Source of the DNA: Labrenzia sp. THAF82
GTDB lineage: Bacteria; Pseudomonadota; Alphaproteobacteria; Rhizobiales; Stappiaceae
DNA: 64,000 bases
Direction of reading: 5' to 3'
Assembly (NCBI RefSeq): GCF_009363435.1
Contig: NZ_CP045354.1
Span: forward strand, 1,454,501 to 1,518,500
Both the position numbers and the translations under genes were made by a program. Below, in pieces: positions 1 to 8,376 of this stretch (within the stretch, counting starts at the first letter, position 1; each line of letters begins with the position of its first letter). Below the pieces are notes generated by a model that saw only the letters and a program-made list of their open reading frames with translations, had not been told where the DNA came from and did not search any database.

Positions 1-57
1 ATCGCAGGTGTCACCGGCGCCAACCATCTGTCGCTCTCTGGTGCATCTCTTGGTGCG

Positions 58-912
58 ATGACCCGCTACGAGCGTGAGGTTGTCTATATTCGCATCGCCA
101 AGGGTATTGGCTTCGTTCTGTTCACGATCGTTGTTGCCCTGCCGTTTTATGTGATGGTGATGACGTCGCTGAAAAGCCAGCAGACCCTGCTCGCCAATCC
201 GCTTGATCTGTCCATCGACTTTTCGCAGGGGCTCTATGGTCTGTTCCGCTCCTATGTGGAGCTGTTCACCCAGTTCAACTTTGGCCGTTATCTGTTGGTC
301 TCGACTTTCGTGTCGATTGCGACAGTGGTTTTGACGCTCGCCTTTTCAGTGCCTGGCGCCTATGCGGTCTCAAGGCTCCGGTTCCCGGGACAGGCGTTTC
401 TCGCGCGATCCGTGCTGCTCATCTACATGGTCCCGGCGATCGTTCTCGTGATCCCGCTCTATGCAGTCTTTTCGCAGCTCGGCCTTCGCAATACGTTGAC
501 CGGTCTTCTGATCGTCTATCCGGCAACAACCATCCCGGTCGCACTTTATATGCTGCAAGGCTACTTCCGCGGGCTCCCGTCCGAGCTGGAAGAGGCCGGT
601 CTCATGGATGGCCTTTCGCGGATTGGTGTGATCCTGAAAATCACACTGCCACTGTCACTGCCGGCGCTGGCGTCCGTTTCGCTTTATGTCTTCATGATTG
701 CCTGGAATGAATTCCTCTTTGCATTCATGTTCCTGGATGATCCGGACATCTTCACCCTGTCTCGTGGGGTGGTCTCTCTGAACTCGTCGGAGGTCCCACG
801 CCAACACCTGATGGCGGGTGCCGTGATCGCGACCGTGCCGGTTCTGTTTATCTTCCTCTGGTTCGAACGCTTCCTTGTGCAGGGCCTCACGGCCGGCAGT
901 GTGAAGGGTTAG
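58..912 (+). CDS. Carbohydrate ABC transporter permease (MalG-type)
   Basis: Inner-membrane permease of a CUT1-type sugar ABC importer. The 284-residue protein has about six hydrophobic segments, the first near residues 13-33. A cytoplasmic coupling loop of the EAA type follows (EEAGLMDG, then L-P-L-S-L-P), which contacts the ATPase. The MalK-like ATPase two genes downstream is the likely partner; the other permease and the binding protein should lie upstream of the window. The reading frame is open from the first base of the window, so the true start could be further upstream; the ATG given is the first in frame and no strong ribosome-binding site precedes it. Function is secure at family level, substrate is not. 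The adjacent GH63-type hydrolase suggests a glycosylated compatible solute. Confidence 0.85.
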   Translation: MTRYEREVVYIRIAKGIGFVLFTIVVALPFYVMVMTSLKSQQTLLANPLDLSIDFSQGLYGLFRSYVELFTQFNFGRYLLVSTFVSIATVVLTLAFSVPGAYAVSRLRFPGQAFLARSVLLIYMVPAIVLVIPLYAVFSQLGLRNTLTGLLIVYPATTIPVALYMLQGYFRGLPSELEEAGLMDGLSRIGVILKITLPLSLPALASVSLYVFMIAWNEFLFAFMFLDDPDIFTLSRGVVSLNSSEVPRQHLMAGAVIATVPVLFIFLWFERFLVQGLTAGSVKG

Positions 913-955
913 TGGAAATTCAAAAGGGCTCGTGAGAGGCCCATAGGAGTTACCT

Positions 956-2245
956 GTGTCAAACGCAGATCTAGACAAAACCGCCCGGACTATCCTGATT
1001 GAGAATGATCAGGGCGGTTATACAATCCCGACCAAGGGGCTTTACCCCTATCAATGGAACTGGGACTCCGTCTTTGTTGCGCTGGGCTTTGCCACTTTCG
1101 ATCAAGGCCGCGCATGGCGCGAAATCGAGATGCTGTTCGAAGGTCAATGGCGTGACGGTATGGTGCCGCACATCCTGTTCCGAAAGGACGATCCGAGCTA
1201 CTTCCCCGGACCATCTGTCTGGGGAACCGATGGCGGGCCAATCCCGAGTTCCGGGCACTCTCAGCCACCGGTCGCCGCGACGGTGATCAAAGATCTGGTC
1301 GATGCAGACGGTTCGGGCAAGGCACTTGAGCGGGCGGCAAAGCTCATGCCGCAACTGATGAACTGGCATCGCTGGTATCTTGCTTATCGGGACCCCAAGG
1401 ACCTCGGCGTTCTCGCTGTCATTCATCCCTGGGAGTCAGGCCGCGACAATCTGCCGGATTGGGACGAGGCTCTGCGCGCGGTCGAGGTCAAGGACATTGG
1501 TCCTTACGAGCGCAAGGACACCTCCCATGTGGATCCGGCAATGCGTCCGCACAAGGAAGACTATGATCGCTATTTGAGCATTATGGCTGCCTGCCGGAAT
1601 GTGGGTTGGGATCCGCAGAAGGTTGCCGAAACCTGTCCATTCTTTGTGGCTGATCCCGGAGTGACCTTCATTTTCCTGCGCGCGAACAGAGATCTTCTGA
1701 TCCTGGCGGAAAGGCTCGGTTTGGATGCTGAGGCCGAAGAAGTTCGTGGCTGGATCCGCAAGATGGAGGCTGGTGCCAAAACACTCTGGAACGATGAGTT
1801 GAAAGCTCATGTGGCTCTCAACGAAAGAACCGGACGGCAGACCGACGGTATTTCAAGCGCATCCTTCCTGGCACCATATGCGGGCCTTGCGGATCAGACG
1901 ACGCTGACATCGTTGCAGGGCCATTTCGATCGCATTGCCTCGAAAGTCCGATATCTGATGCCATCCTACGATCCTGATCACAGGAACTATGAGCCGCTGC
2001 GCTATTGGCGCGGTCCGGTCTGGGCCATGATCAACTATATGATCGCAAGAGGGTTTGCGGAAGCAGGTGACAATGAGCGCGCCAACAGGTTGCGTCAGGA
2101 CACCGCCGATCTGATCGCAACAGGCGGTTTTGCCGAGTATTTCAGCCCGGAAAACGGTGCCGGAGCCGGAGGAGGCACCTTCTCATGGACGGCAGCCATC
2201 TGGCTAACCTGGGCGTCGCCCTCACACCAAGAACAGGCAGCTTAA
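956..2245 (+). CDS. GH63-type glycoside hydrolase (glucosyl-/mannosylglycerate hydrolase-like)
   Basis: Cytoplasmic (alpha/alpha)6-barrel hydrolase of 429 residues without a signal peptide. The N-terminus carries YPYQWNWDS and an acidic EIEMLFEGQW stretch typical of MGH1-like GH63 enzymes. PYAGL and YWRGPVWAM near residues 310-365 match the active-site region, and a late G-F-A-E-Y-F-S-P segment ends in FSWTAA. Characterised relatives hydrolyse glucosylglycerate or mannosylglycerate, compatible solutes. The start is a GTG preceded by AGGAG. It sits between a sugar permease and its ATPase, so the transported sugar is probably hydrolysed directly after uptake. Trehalase or another alpha-glucosidase specificity remains possible. 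Confidence 0.75.
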   Translation: MSNADLDKTARTILIENDQGGYTIPTKGLYPYQWNWDSVFVALGFATFDQGRAWREIEMLFEGQWRDGMVPHILFRKDDPSYFPGPSVWGTDGGPIPSSGHSQPPVAATVIKDLVDADGSGKALERAAKLMPQLMNWHRWYLAYRDPKDLGVLAVIHPWESGRDNLPDWDEALRAVEVKDIGPYERKDTSHVDPAMRPHKEDYDRYLSIMAACRNVGWDPQKVAETCPFFVADPGVTFIFLRANRDLLILAERLGLDAEAEEVRGWIRKMEAGAKTLWNDELKAHVALNERTGRQTDGISSASFLAPYAGLADQTTLTSLQGHFDRIASKVRYLMPSYDPDHRNYEPLRYWRGPVWAMINYMIARGFAEAGDNERANRLRQDTADLIATGGFAEYFSPENGAGAGGGTFSWTAAIWLTWASPSHQEQAA

Positions 2246-2263
2246 CGAGCGGGGTTTAATGTC

Positions 2264-3322
2264 ATGGGAGCGATCCAGCTCAACAAGGTCGAAAAGTGGT
2301 TCGGCAGTCTTCAGGTCATCAAGGGTATCGATTTGGATATCCAGGAGGGCGAATTCGTGATTTTTGTCGGTCCGTCAGGCTGCGGTAAATCGACATTGCT
2401 GCGGTTGATCTCCGGACTGGAGGAAACCAGCCGGGGCGAGATCGAAATTGACGGCAAGGACGTCACTGCTCTGCCACCGTCCGGCCGAGGCCTGTCCATG
2501 GTGTTCCAGTCCTATGCGCTCTATCCGCATATGTCCGTGCGTGAAAATGTCGGTTTCGGTCTGAAAACCGCAGGCCTGCCAAAGGACGAAATCGAAAAGA
2601 AGGTCAATGCGGCGGCAGATGTGCTCAAGCTTGACGAATACCTCGATCGCCGGCCAAAGGCGCTTTCCGGCGGTCAACGACAGCGTGTTGCCATTGGCCG
2701 GGCGATCGTCCGTGAACCGAGCGCGTTCCTTTTCGATGAACCGCTGTCCAACCTTGATGCGGCGCTTCGGGTCGAAATGCGTTTCGAGGTTGCAAGGCTT
2801 CACAAGAGCCTCGGAACCACGATGATCTATGTGACGCACGATCAGGTCGAAGCCATGACGCTGGCGGACAAGATCGTTGTCCTGCAAGCGGGACGGATCG
2901 AACAGGTGGGCTCACCGCGCGAGCTTTATGAGCGCCCGGACAATCTGTTTGTGGCCCAGTTTATCGGCTCTCCCAAAATGAATGTGCTGCCATGTTCGGT
3001 CGAGGGAGATCAGTTCTCGCTTCAAGGTCACGGAGGCGGGCACTACCCCCACCAGGACAACCCTCAAAGACCTGTCAAGCTTGGCATTCGCCCGGAACAT
3101 ATGAGTATTGTTGCGACGGACGAAGGACATTGCACAGGCACGGTCGAAGTTGCCGAATATCTTGGTGCCGACACCTTCCTCTATGTGGCGCTCGACGGAC
3201 TTGAAACCGTACTGGTGCGGATCAGTGGAAGCGATCAGGTGGAAGAAGGATCACGTGTAGGCCTTCGTTTCGACGAAAGCCGGATGCACTTCTTCGACAA
3301 CAAGGACCAGGCTGTTCGCTAA
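2264..3322 (+). CDS. Sugar ABC transporter ATP-binding protein (MalK/UgpC type)
   Basis: ATPase of the CUT1 importer, 352 residues. It shows Walker A (GPSGCGKS), the Q-loop ([12 protein letters not shown]), the signature LSGGQRQR, Walker B ([11 protein letters not shown]) and the H-loop (YVTHDQ). A C-terminal TOBE/OB regulatory domain of about 110 residues follows, including GIRPEH. All catalytic positions are intact, unlike the glycerol ATPases later in the window. It starts 18 bases after the hydrolase gene and is probably the last gene of this operon, since the next gene is convergent. Confidence 0.93.
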   Translation: MGAIQLNKVEKWFGSLQVIKGIDLDIQEGEFVIFVGPSGCGKSTLLRLISGLEETSRGEIEIDGKDVTALPPSGRGLSMVFQSYALYPHMSVRENVGFGLKTAGLPKDEIEKKVNAAADVLKLDEYLDRRPKALSGGQRQRVAIGRAIVREPSAFLFDEPLSNLDAALRVEMRFEVARLHKSLGTTMIYVTHDQVEAMTLADKIVVLQAGRIEQVGSPRELYERPDNLFVAQFIGSPKMNVLPCSVEGDQFSLQGHGGGHYPHQDNPQRPVKLGIRPEHMSIVATDEGHCTGTVEVAEYLGADTFLYVALDGLETVLVRISGSDQVEEGSRVGLRFDESRMHFFDNKDQAVR

Positions 3323-3388
3323 CTTGAGCAGCCGCTACGACGTTGGTGAGATTGCTTGACGATGGATGCAAGCAGCGTCGCCGCAGCT

Positions 3389-4828
3389 TCAGTTCCTGCA
3401 CAGAACCTGAACCGTATAGCGGGCAGCTTCCTGGTCTATCGTGGTAGGGGTCTTAATGCTGGTTACGGTGTTGTAGGAAGGCGTAAGGCCAAGGCTTTCC
3501 ATGAATTCAGCCATCAAGCGGCCGCGAATGGCGAAATTGACGTTCTCCGGAAGGTCACCGGCGACCTTGAGGGTTTTCAATTTGTCGAGGCGTGAGAGCA
3601 CCGTGCCGATGACGGCACCTGTCCGATCGAGAACCGGTCCACCGGAATTGCCTGGCTGTACGGGCGCAGACACCATGAAGTGCCGAATGTCACCGCTCAC
3701 ACCGGCAAGTGCCGAGACGATCCCGTAGGTGAAATTCAGATTGTTGTCCAGGATCTGTGCAAACGGGTAGCCCAGGACAAACACTTCCTCGCCGCGCACA
3801 ATGGGTTGCTTGGCACGGAACTGAGCAAAGTGATCAGCCTTTTTGCTGTCGAGCTGAATGATCGCAAGGTCGTTGGTCGTGTCGGAAGCAACCAAGGCCG
3901 CCGAGCCATATCCTGCGACTTCGAGATTGTCGCAGTTGCCGACGACATGAGCATTTGTTCCCACGTGCCCATCTGGTGTGATGAAAAAGCCGGAACCGGT
4001 TGATGAACCGGTTTCGTCCGATGTCGATGCAGTGCTTCCAGCGGAGAGTTCTCCCAACCGGTTTTCGCTGTCCGGCGCGTTGTCCAGAGCAGGGGCCGAT
4101 GTCACCGCGTCCATCCGGCCCGTCGCCGAGCGGTCGAAGAACGTCAGGCTGTTGGACATTGCAATGGCAACCCGATCCATGAACACTGCATGTTTGGGTT
4201 GCCAGAAGAGCGAGAAGCCGCGGCTGTCCGCACCGGTTCTCATCATGCGCAGATAGAAGTCACGGCCGTTTTGTGTGCCCGACACAACAAAAAAATCATT
4301 GCGGAACTGCTTGTTTTCGATCGTCCGGCCATCTTCTGTCGAGGTCAGGTGACGATAGAGAGCTTCATATTCGGATCGTTGACCGTCAACGCGCAGCGTC
4401 TCCAGTTCGATGCTTCCGTCAAAAGCGCGCCAGAGGTGTCCGCGCTCGGATTTCTTGGGTGGGTCGAACAAGCTGGCGGGGATGCCGAGCGTGATGCCGG
4501 CTGTTGGATCGTTCCGGGTTCTGAAGCCGACACGTTTGACCAGATCAAGTCCGTCCCTATGCAGGATTTGTAACTCCTCGGTGTCCAGGACCCCATCTCG
4601 CCGAAATTCCCGATTTCGTTGAAATTCCATAAGCGCACCATAAGTCTTCGGCCCGAAGGCTCCGTCGACAATGGCCACATAATCACCGGTAAAGACCAAC
4701 AGGAACTGCAGGCGAATACGCTCGTTTCGACTGAGCGAATTAAACCAGTCTTTCGACTGGTCGTAGTCGGCCTGCACGTTGCCGAAAGATAAAACGAGAA
4801 AGGCAATTGCACAGATAAATGCACGCAT
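3389..4828 (-). CDS. Secreted trypsin-like serine protease with peptidoglycan-binding-like N-terminus
   Basis: Predicted periplasmic protease of about 479 residues. A signal peptide (roughly residues 1-20, ending VQA) is followed by a 70-residue segment with the peptidoglycan-binding-1 pattern (VDGAFGPKTYGALMEFQ). A middle region of unknown fold comes next, then a chymotrypsin-fold domain with the full triad: His in TNAHVV, Asp in TNDLAII and Ser in GNSGGP. The middle region resembles nothing I recognise. I prefer the second of two adjacent ATGs because a GGGAG lies 7 bases upstream of it; the first starts 3 bases earlier. The gene stands alone, convergent with the sugar ATPase. DegP-like function is unlikely because I see no PDZ domain. 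Confidence 0.82.
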   Translation of the reverse strand: MRAFICAIAFLVLSFGNVQADYDQSKDWFNSLSRNERIRLQFLLVFTGDYVAIVDGAFGPKTYGALMEFQRNREFRRDGVLDTEELQILHRDGLDLVKRVGFRTRNDPTAGITLGIPASLFDPPKKSERGHLWRAFDGSIELETLRVDGQRSEYEALYRHLTSTEDGRTIENKQFRNDFFVVSGTQNGRDFYLRMMRTGADSRGFSLFWQPKHAVFMDRVAIAMSNSLTFFDRSATGRMDAVTSAPALDNAPDSENRLGELSAGSTASTSDETGSSTGSGFFITPDGHVGTNAHVVGNCDNLEVAGYGSAALVASDTTNDLAIIQLDSKKADHFAQFRAKQPIVRGEEVFVLGYPFAQILDNNLNFTYGIVSALAGVSGDIRHFMVSAPVQPGNSGGPVLDRTGAVIGTVLSRLDKLKTLKVAGDLPENVNFAIRGRLMAEFMESLGLTPSYNTVTSIKTPTTIDQEAARYTVQVLCRN

Positions 4829-4964
4829 CATGCAGCTCCCGGCCCAATGGTCGCTGATCAGATTTTATCAAAACCGATCACATTGGAACAGGTGTCAGGC
4901 GCTCTTTGGGGGATATCTTTCGATTATCGCGATGTTGTTTACTCCAGCTTCATGTTTCGAAGCC

Positions 4965-5852
4965 TCAGCGCGGGATGACATCCACCTTGTGATCGGTCGT
5001 TTGCGACCCTGCAGTGCGCAACACACCCTTGACCGGTGCTGCATCTCCATAGTCACGTCCCCTGGCGACGACAATGTGGTCCTGACCCACGCGCGTTGCA
5101 TTGGTGGGGTCGTATTCGATCCAGCCGACCTCAATCCCGCACCACGCCCGTACCCAGGCGTGCATCGCATCAGCACCTTCCAGGCGAGGTTGGCCTTCTG
5201 GCGGGATCGTTCTTAAGAAGCCACTGACATATCCTGCCGGAATGCCGATGCTCCTGAGGCAGGCGATCATGATATGCGAATAGTCCTGACAAACGCCATG
5301 CCGACGCTCGAAGGCTTCAAGGGCCGGCGTGTCCACCGTGGTTGCGTCCGCGTCGAAGTGCATATCCTTGTGCAATGCTTTGCCAATGGCTTCAACCGCA
5401 GCACATGCGCTCATATTCGGGTTCACATGCTCTTCGGCATAAACAGCAAAGACCGGATCCAGCGGCAACCTCGGAGAGGCCGACGTGAAGTGCACAGGAG
5501 CTTCTGGCTGGAGGGACTGTATCACCGCCAGTTCCTTGCCGAGATTGTTGAGCGGTGGTGAGATATCAAGTTCCTCGGTAAAGGCGGTGCGGTCGATCCG
5601 CGCTTTGAGCTTGAATGTCAATTCGCTATGGGTCTTGCGGTAGGCCACATCGGTCACCGCGTTGCCGTAAAAGTCTGTGCGGTCGTGACGCTCGGAGGGC
5701 CCCGGAGCCAATTGAATCTGACCGGATATCAGTCTTTGTTCGCCAGTGATCGTCGCGGGCATCAAACGCAGCGCATGGCGACCCGAATTTGCCGGACTGG
5801 CGTAGTCATAGGTGATTTCCAGGGCGACGTCGTAGAGCACGTTTGACCTCAC
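4965..5852 (-). CDS. Transglutaminase-like cysteine protease family protein
   Basis: Cytoplasmic 295-residue protein. A bacterial transglutaminase N-terminal beta domain (residues 1-95) is followed by a transglutaminase core with the catalytic triad: Cys in GVCQDYSH, His in MHAWVRAW and Asp in EYDPTN. Such proteins usually act as peptidases or amidases rather than cross-linkers. It starts with GTG and lies 30 bases downstream of the ATP-grasp/alpha-E gene. It is the last gene of a three-gene operon that pairs two transglutaminase-like proteins with a ligase-like ATP-grasp protein. In comparative genomics such sets are proposed to make or modify small peptides; no product is known. Confidence 0.85.
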   Translation of the reverse strand: MRSNVLYDVALEITYDYASPANSGRHALRLMPATITGEQRLISGQIQLAPGPSERHDRTDFYGNAVTDVAYRKTHSELTFKLKARIDRTAFTEELDISPPLNNLGKELAVIQSLQPEAPVHFTSASPRLPLDPVFAVYAEEHVNPNMSACAAVEAIGKALHKDMHFDADATTVDTPALEAFERRHGVCQDYSHIMIACLRSIGIPAGYVSGFLRTIPPEGQPRLEGADAMHAWVRAWCGIEVGWIEYDPTNATRVGQDHIVVARGRDYGDAAPVKGVLRTAGSQTTDHKVDVIPR

Positions 5853-5882
5853 TTGGAAGGAGTTGTGTGCAACGCCCCGGCG

Positions 5883-8288
5883 CTAGCGAATATAGGCATC
5901 AGTCAGTTCCACGGAGAGATAGGCAATCTGGTCACGCAGCTCGCTAAGGGCTGCCGGATTAAGCGTTTCGGGCGACGCTATGGCAAGGCTGGTGTGAATT
6001 TGCAGCACCGAGCGGGCAAGGTCAGACAGATGCCCATGCTCCGTTTCACCTGGCAGGTCGTCAATATGATCTTTTATGTCTGTCAGCTGATAAAGCACCG
6101 CTCTGGGGTTCTTCCCGTCCATCGCCAAAAGATCCAGAACGGTTGCCTTGCTGAGCGACACCGCGTAACGGCGGCTCATCGACATTGCGCTGTCACCGAC
6201 CTCCAGAAGCAGTTCCAACGAACCTTCCGGAGCATCAGGCTCGGTGAACACGGACAAGAGGTCCGTCATCCTGTGGGCTCGTTCTAGTGCCCGGCCTATG
6301 CTCAGGAACCTCCAACCGGTGAACCGGTACATGTTTTCATGGACGAGGCCGGAAAAGCCCGTGATCTTTCGCAGCAGCAAACCCATGGCGCGTGGGATGT
6401 CGCTGTTTTGGCGCATCGCGCGTTTGGCACCGTTCGCGGTTTGGGCCAGATCGTTCAAGGCGAGCCATCCATCGACCGAGAAGCGGTCGCGGACCTTGCC
6501 CGCACTTGAAACGGCTGATTGAAGCATCGCAATCAGCGCGTCGGGTACCGGGTCTTCAGGTGTAACGCCTATCTTTTCCAGATAGTCCGCCGTCTGGGAA
6601 ACCAGCGGCGCATCGGGATCAGCCGTTTCCATCAGTCTTGCATGATAGGCACGCAGCAGCCGGACAGCGCCTTCAGCCCGCTCCACATAGCGGCCCAGCC
6701 AGAACAGGTTATCAGCTGCCCGTGACGGCAACGCCCCTGGTTGAGATTTGAAATAAGGGGACTCAGTCTGGTGAAGTAAAGTGTCTTTTGCAGGTCTCTT
6801 GCCACCAACAATCCAGACATCCGCCGCCGATCCGCCCGCTTGCATTGCAATCGCGCTTGCATCTTCGGTACGGCCGATCCGGGCAAAGCCTCCGGACATG
6901 ACTTCCCAGCCTTTTTCTGTTCTTGCCAGAAAAACGCGAAGGCTCATCGGCCTTGGCACGAGTTGCTCTTCGAAATAGGCAGGGGTCGTGGAAAGCGTGA
7001 CGGCTTCCTGGGCGATCAAAGCGTCGCGTTTGTTGTCGATCCAGGTATCAAGCACGCCCTTGTGGAACTTGCGGAAGTCCTTGCCGATAAAGTCAGTCTG
7101 CGCAGAAGCGAAGGGCAGAGCCGTTGAAAGTGCGGGGCTGAACATCATGCTCTCGGCGTGCTCTTTCACATAAGAGCGTGTCGTCGCTTCTCCACACCAC
7201 CAAGTCGCAACGTTTGGAAGTTTCAGGGTTTCACCCAGAAGGTGCTCGCTGATACGCGGCAGAAAGGCGAGCAAGGCCCTGGTTTCCAAAATGCCAGTGC
7301 CGAGCGCATTGACCATTGTGACGGAGCCGCGACGGACTGCTTCCACCAGACCCGGTGTTCCGATGTGAGAGTTCTCGTTCAGTTCCATCGGATCGGACCA
7401 GGCCGCATCCAGTCTGCGCCAAAGAACGCTGACCGGTCTGAGGCCTGCAACGGTTCTTACCATCAGGCGTTCGTTTTCGACCGTGAGATCTTCGCCTTCC
7501 AACAGCATGAAGCCTAAGTATCGGGCAATATAGGCATGCTCGAAATACGTGTCGTTCAATGGGCCCGGCGTGAGGATCGATACCCGACTGTCACTTTCAT
7601 CGCGCAAATCCACAAGATGGTCTCTGAACCGTCGGAAGAAACCAGCCAGTCGATGAACGTTGGCCTTGGCAAAAAACTCATTGAATACGCGGCCTGTTGC
7701 GACACGATTTTCCAGCGCGAACCCGGCGCCTGAGGGTGCCTGCGCTCGATCGGAAAGCACCCACCAGGTGCCGTCCGGACCACGGCCGATTTCAAAGGAA
7801 AGGAAATGCAGGAACTGTCCCGAGTTCGGTTTTATGCCAACAAGCGGGCGCTGCCATTCCGGGCTTTTGGCGATCAGATTGGCGGGCAGATATCCTTCGC
7901 TGACAAGCCTGTTGTCGCCATAGAGATCTGCAACCACCTGTTCCAGGAGTTCCGCCCGCTGAACGAGACCTTCGGCAATCACCTGCCAATCGTCTTCGCT
8001 TATGACAACGGGAATATGACTGAGCGGCCATTCGCGCTCATTTGCACCTTCCTGACCGTATTGACGGAAATAAACCCCCGCATCGTTCAGATACTGGTTG
8101 CCCCTGGCAAAGCGGTCACTGATCTCTTCTGACGTGAGCGAAGACAGGTGGTTCAGGAAGGGGCGCCAGACCGGACGGACTCTTCCTTGAGGATCCAGAA
8201 GCTCATCGGAAACGCCCGGAAAGGGCCGGTATGCCTTCAACAAGGCATATCCAGGCGCTCCAGTCTCTGCGTTTTCGTCAAGACTCAT
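5883..8288 (-). CDS. Circularly permuted ATP-grasp / alpha-E domain fusion
   Basis: Large 801-residue cytoplasmic fusion. Residues about 1-470 form a circularly permuted type-2 ATP-grasp domain (DUF404/DUF407), seen in motifs such as ILTPGPLNDTYFEH, LGFMLLEGEDL and MVNALGTG. Residues about 490-801 form the helical alpha-E domain (DUF403), starting at SRAADNLFWLGRYVERAE. In many genomes these are two separate neighbouring genes; here they are one polypeptide. ATP-grasp enzymes of this type are expected to form amide bonds, but no substrate has been established to my knowledge. The gene is flanked on both sides by transglutaminase-like genes in the same direction. Confidence 0.88.
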   Translation of the reverse strand: MSLDENAETGAPGYALLKAYRPFPGVSDELLDPQGRVRPVWRPFLNHLSSLTSEEISDRFARGNQYLNDAGVYFRQYGQEGANEREWPLSHIPVVISEDDWQVIAEGLVQRAELLEQVVADLYGDNRLVSEGYLPANLIAKSPEWQRPLVGIKPNSGQFLHFLSFEIGRGPDGTWWVLSDRAQAPSGAGFALENRVATGRVFNEFFAKANVHRLAGFFRRFRDHLVDLRDESDSRVSILTPGPLNDTYFEHAYIARYLGFMLLEGEDLTVENERLMVRTVAGLRPVSVLWRRLDAAWSDPMELNENSHIGTPGLVEAVRRGSVTMVNALGTGILETRALLAFLPRISEHLLGETLKLPNVATWWCGEATTRSYVKEHAESMMFSPALSTALPFASAQTDFIGKDFRKFHKGVLDTWIDNKRDALIAQEAVTLSTTPAYFEEQLVPRPMSLRVFLARTEKGWEVMSGGFARIGRTEDASAIAMQAGGSAADVWIVGGKRPAKDTLLHQTESPYFKSQPGALPSRAADNLFWLGRYVERAEGAVRLLRAYHARLMETADPDAPLVSQTADYLEKIGVTPEDPVPDALIAMLQSAVSSAGKVRDRFSVDGWLALNDLAQTANGAKRAMRQNSDIPRAMGLLLRKITGFSGLVHENMYRFTGWRFLSIGRALERAHRMTDLLSVFTEPDAPEGSLELLLEVGDSAMSMSRRYAVSLSKATVLDLLAMDGKNPRAVLYQLTDIKDHIDDLPGETEHGHLSDLARSVLQIHTSLAIASPETLNPAALSELRDQIAYLSVELTDAYIR

Positions 8289-8376
8289 CTGCGTGTTCCC
8301 GAGCCGAAGCCGTTGTTCGGCCCGCTGACATAACCCTATCCGTATTCAAGCACTTTTCGATGAACGCGGATCGTCC

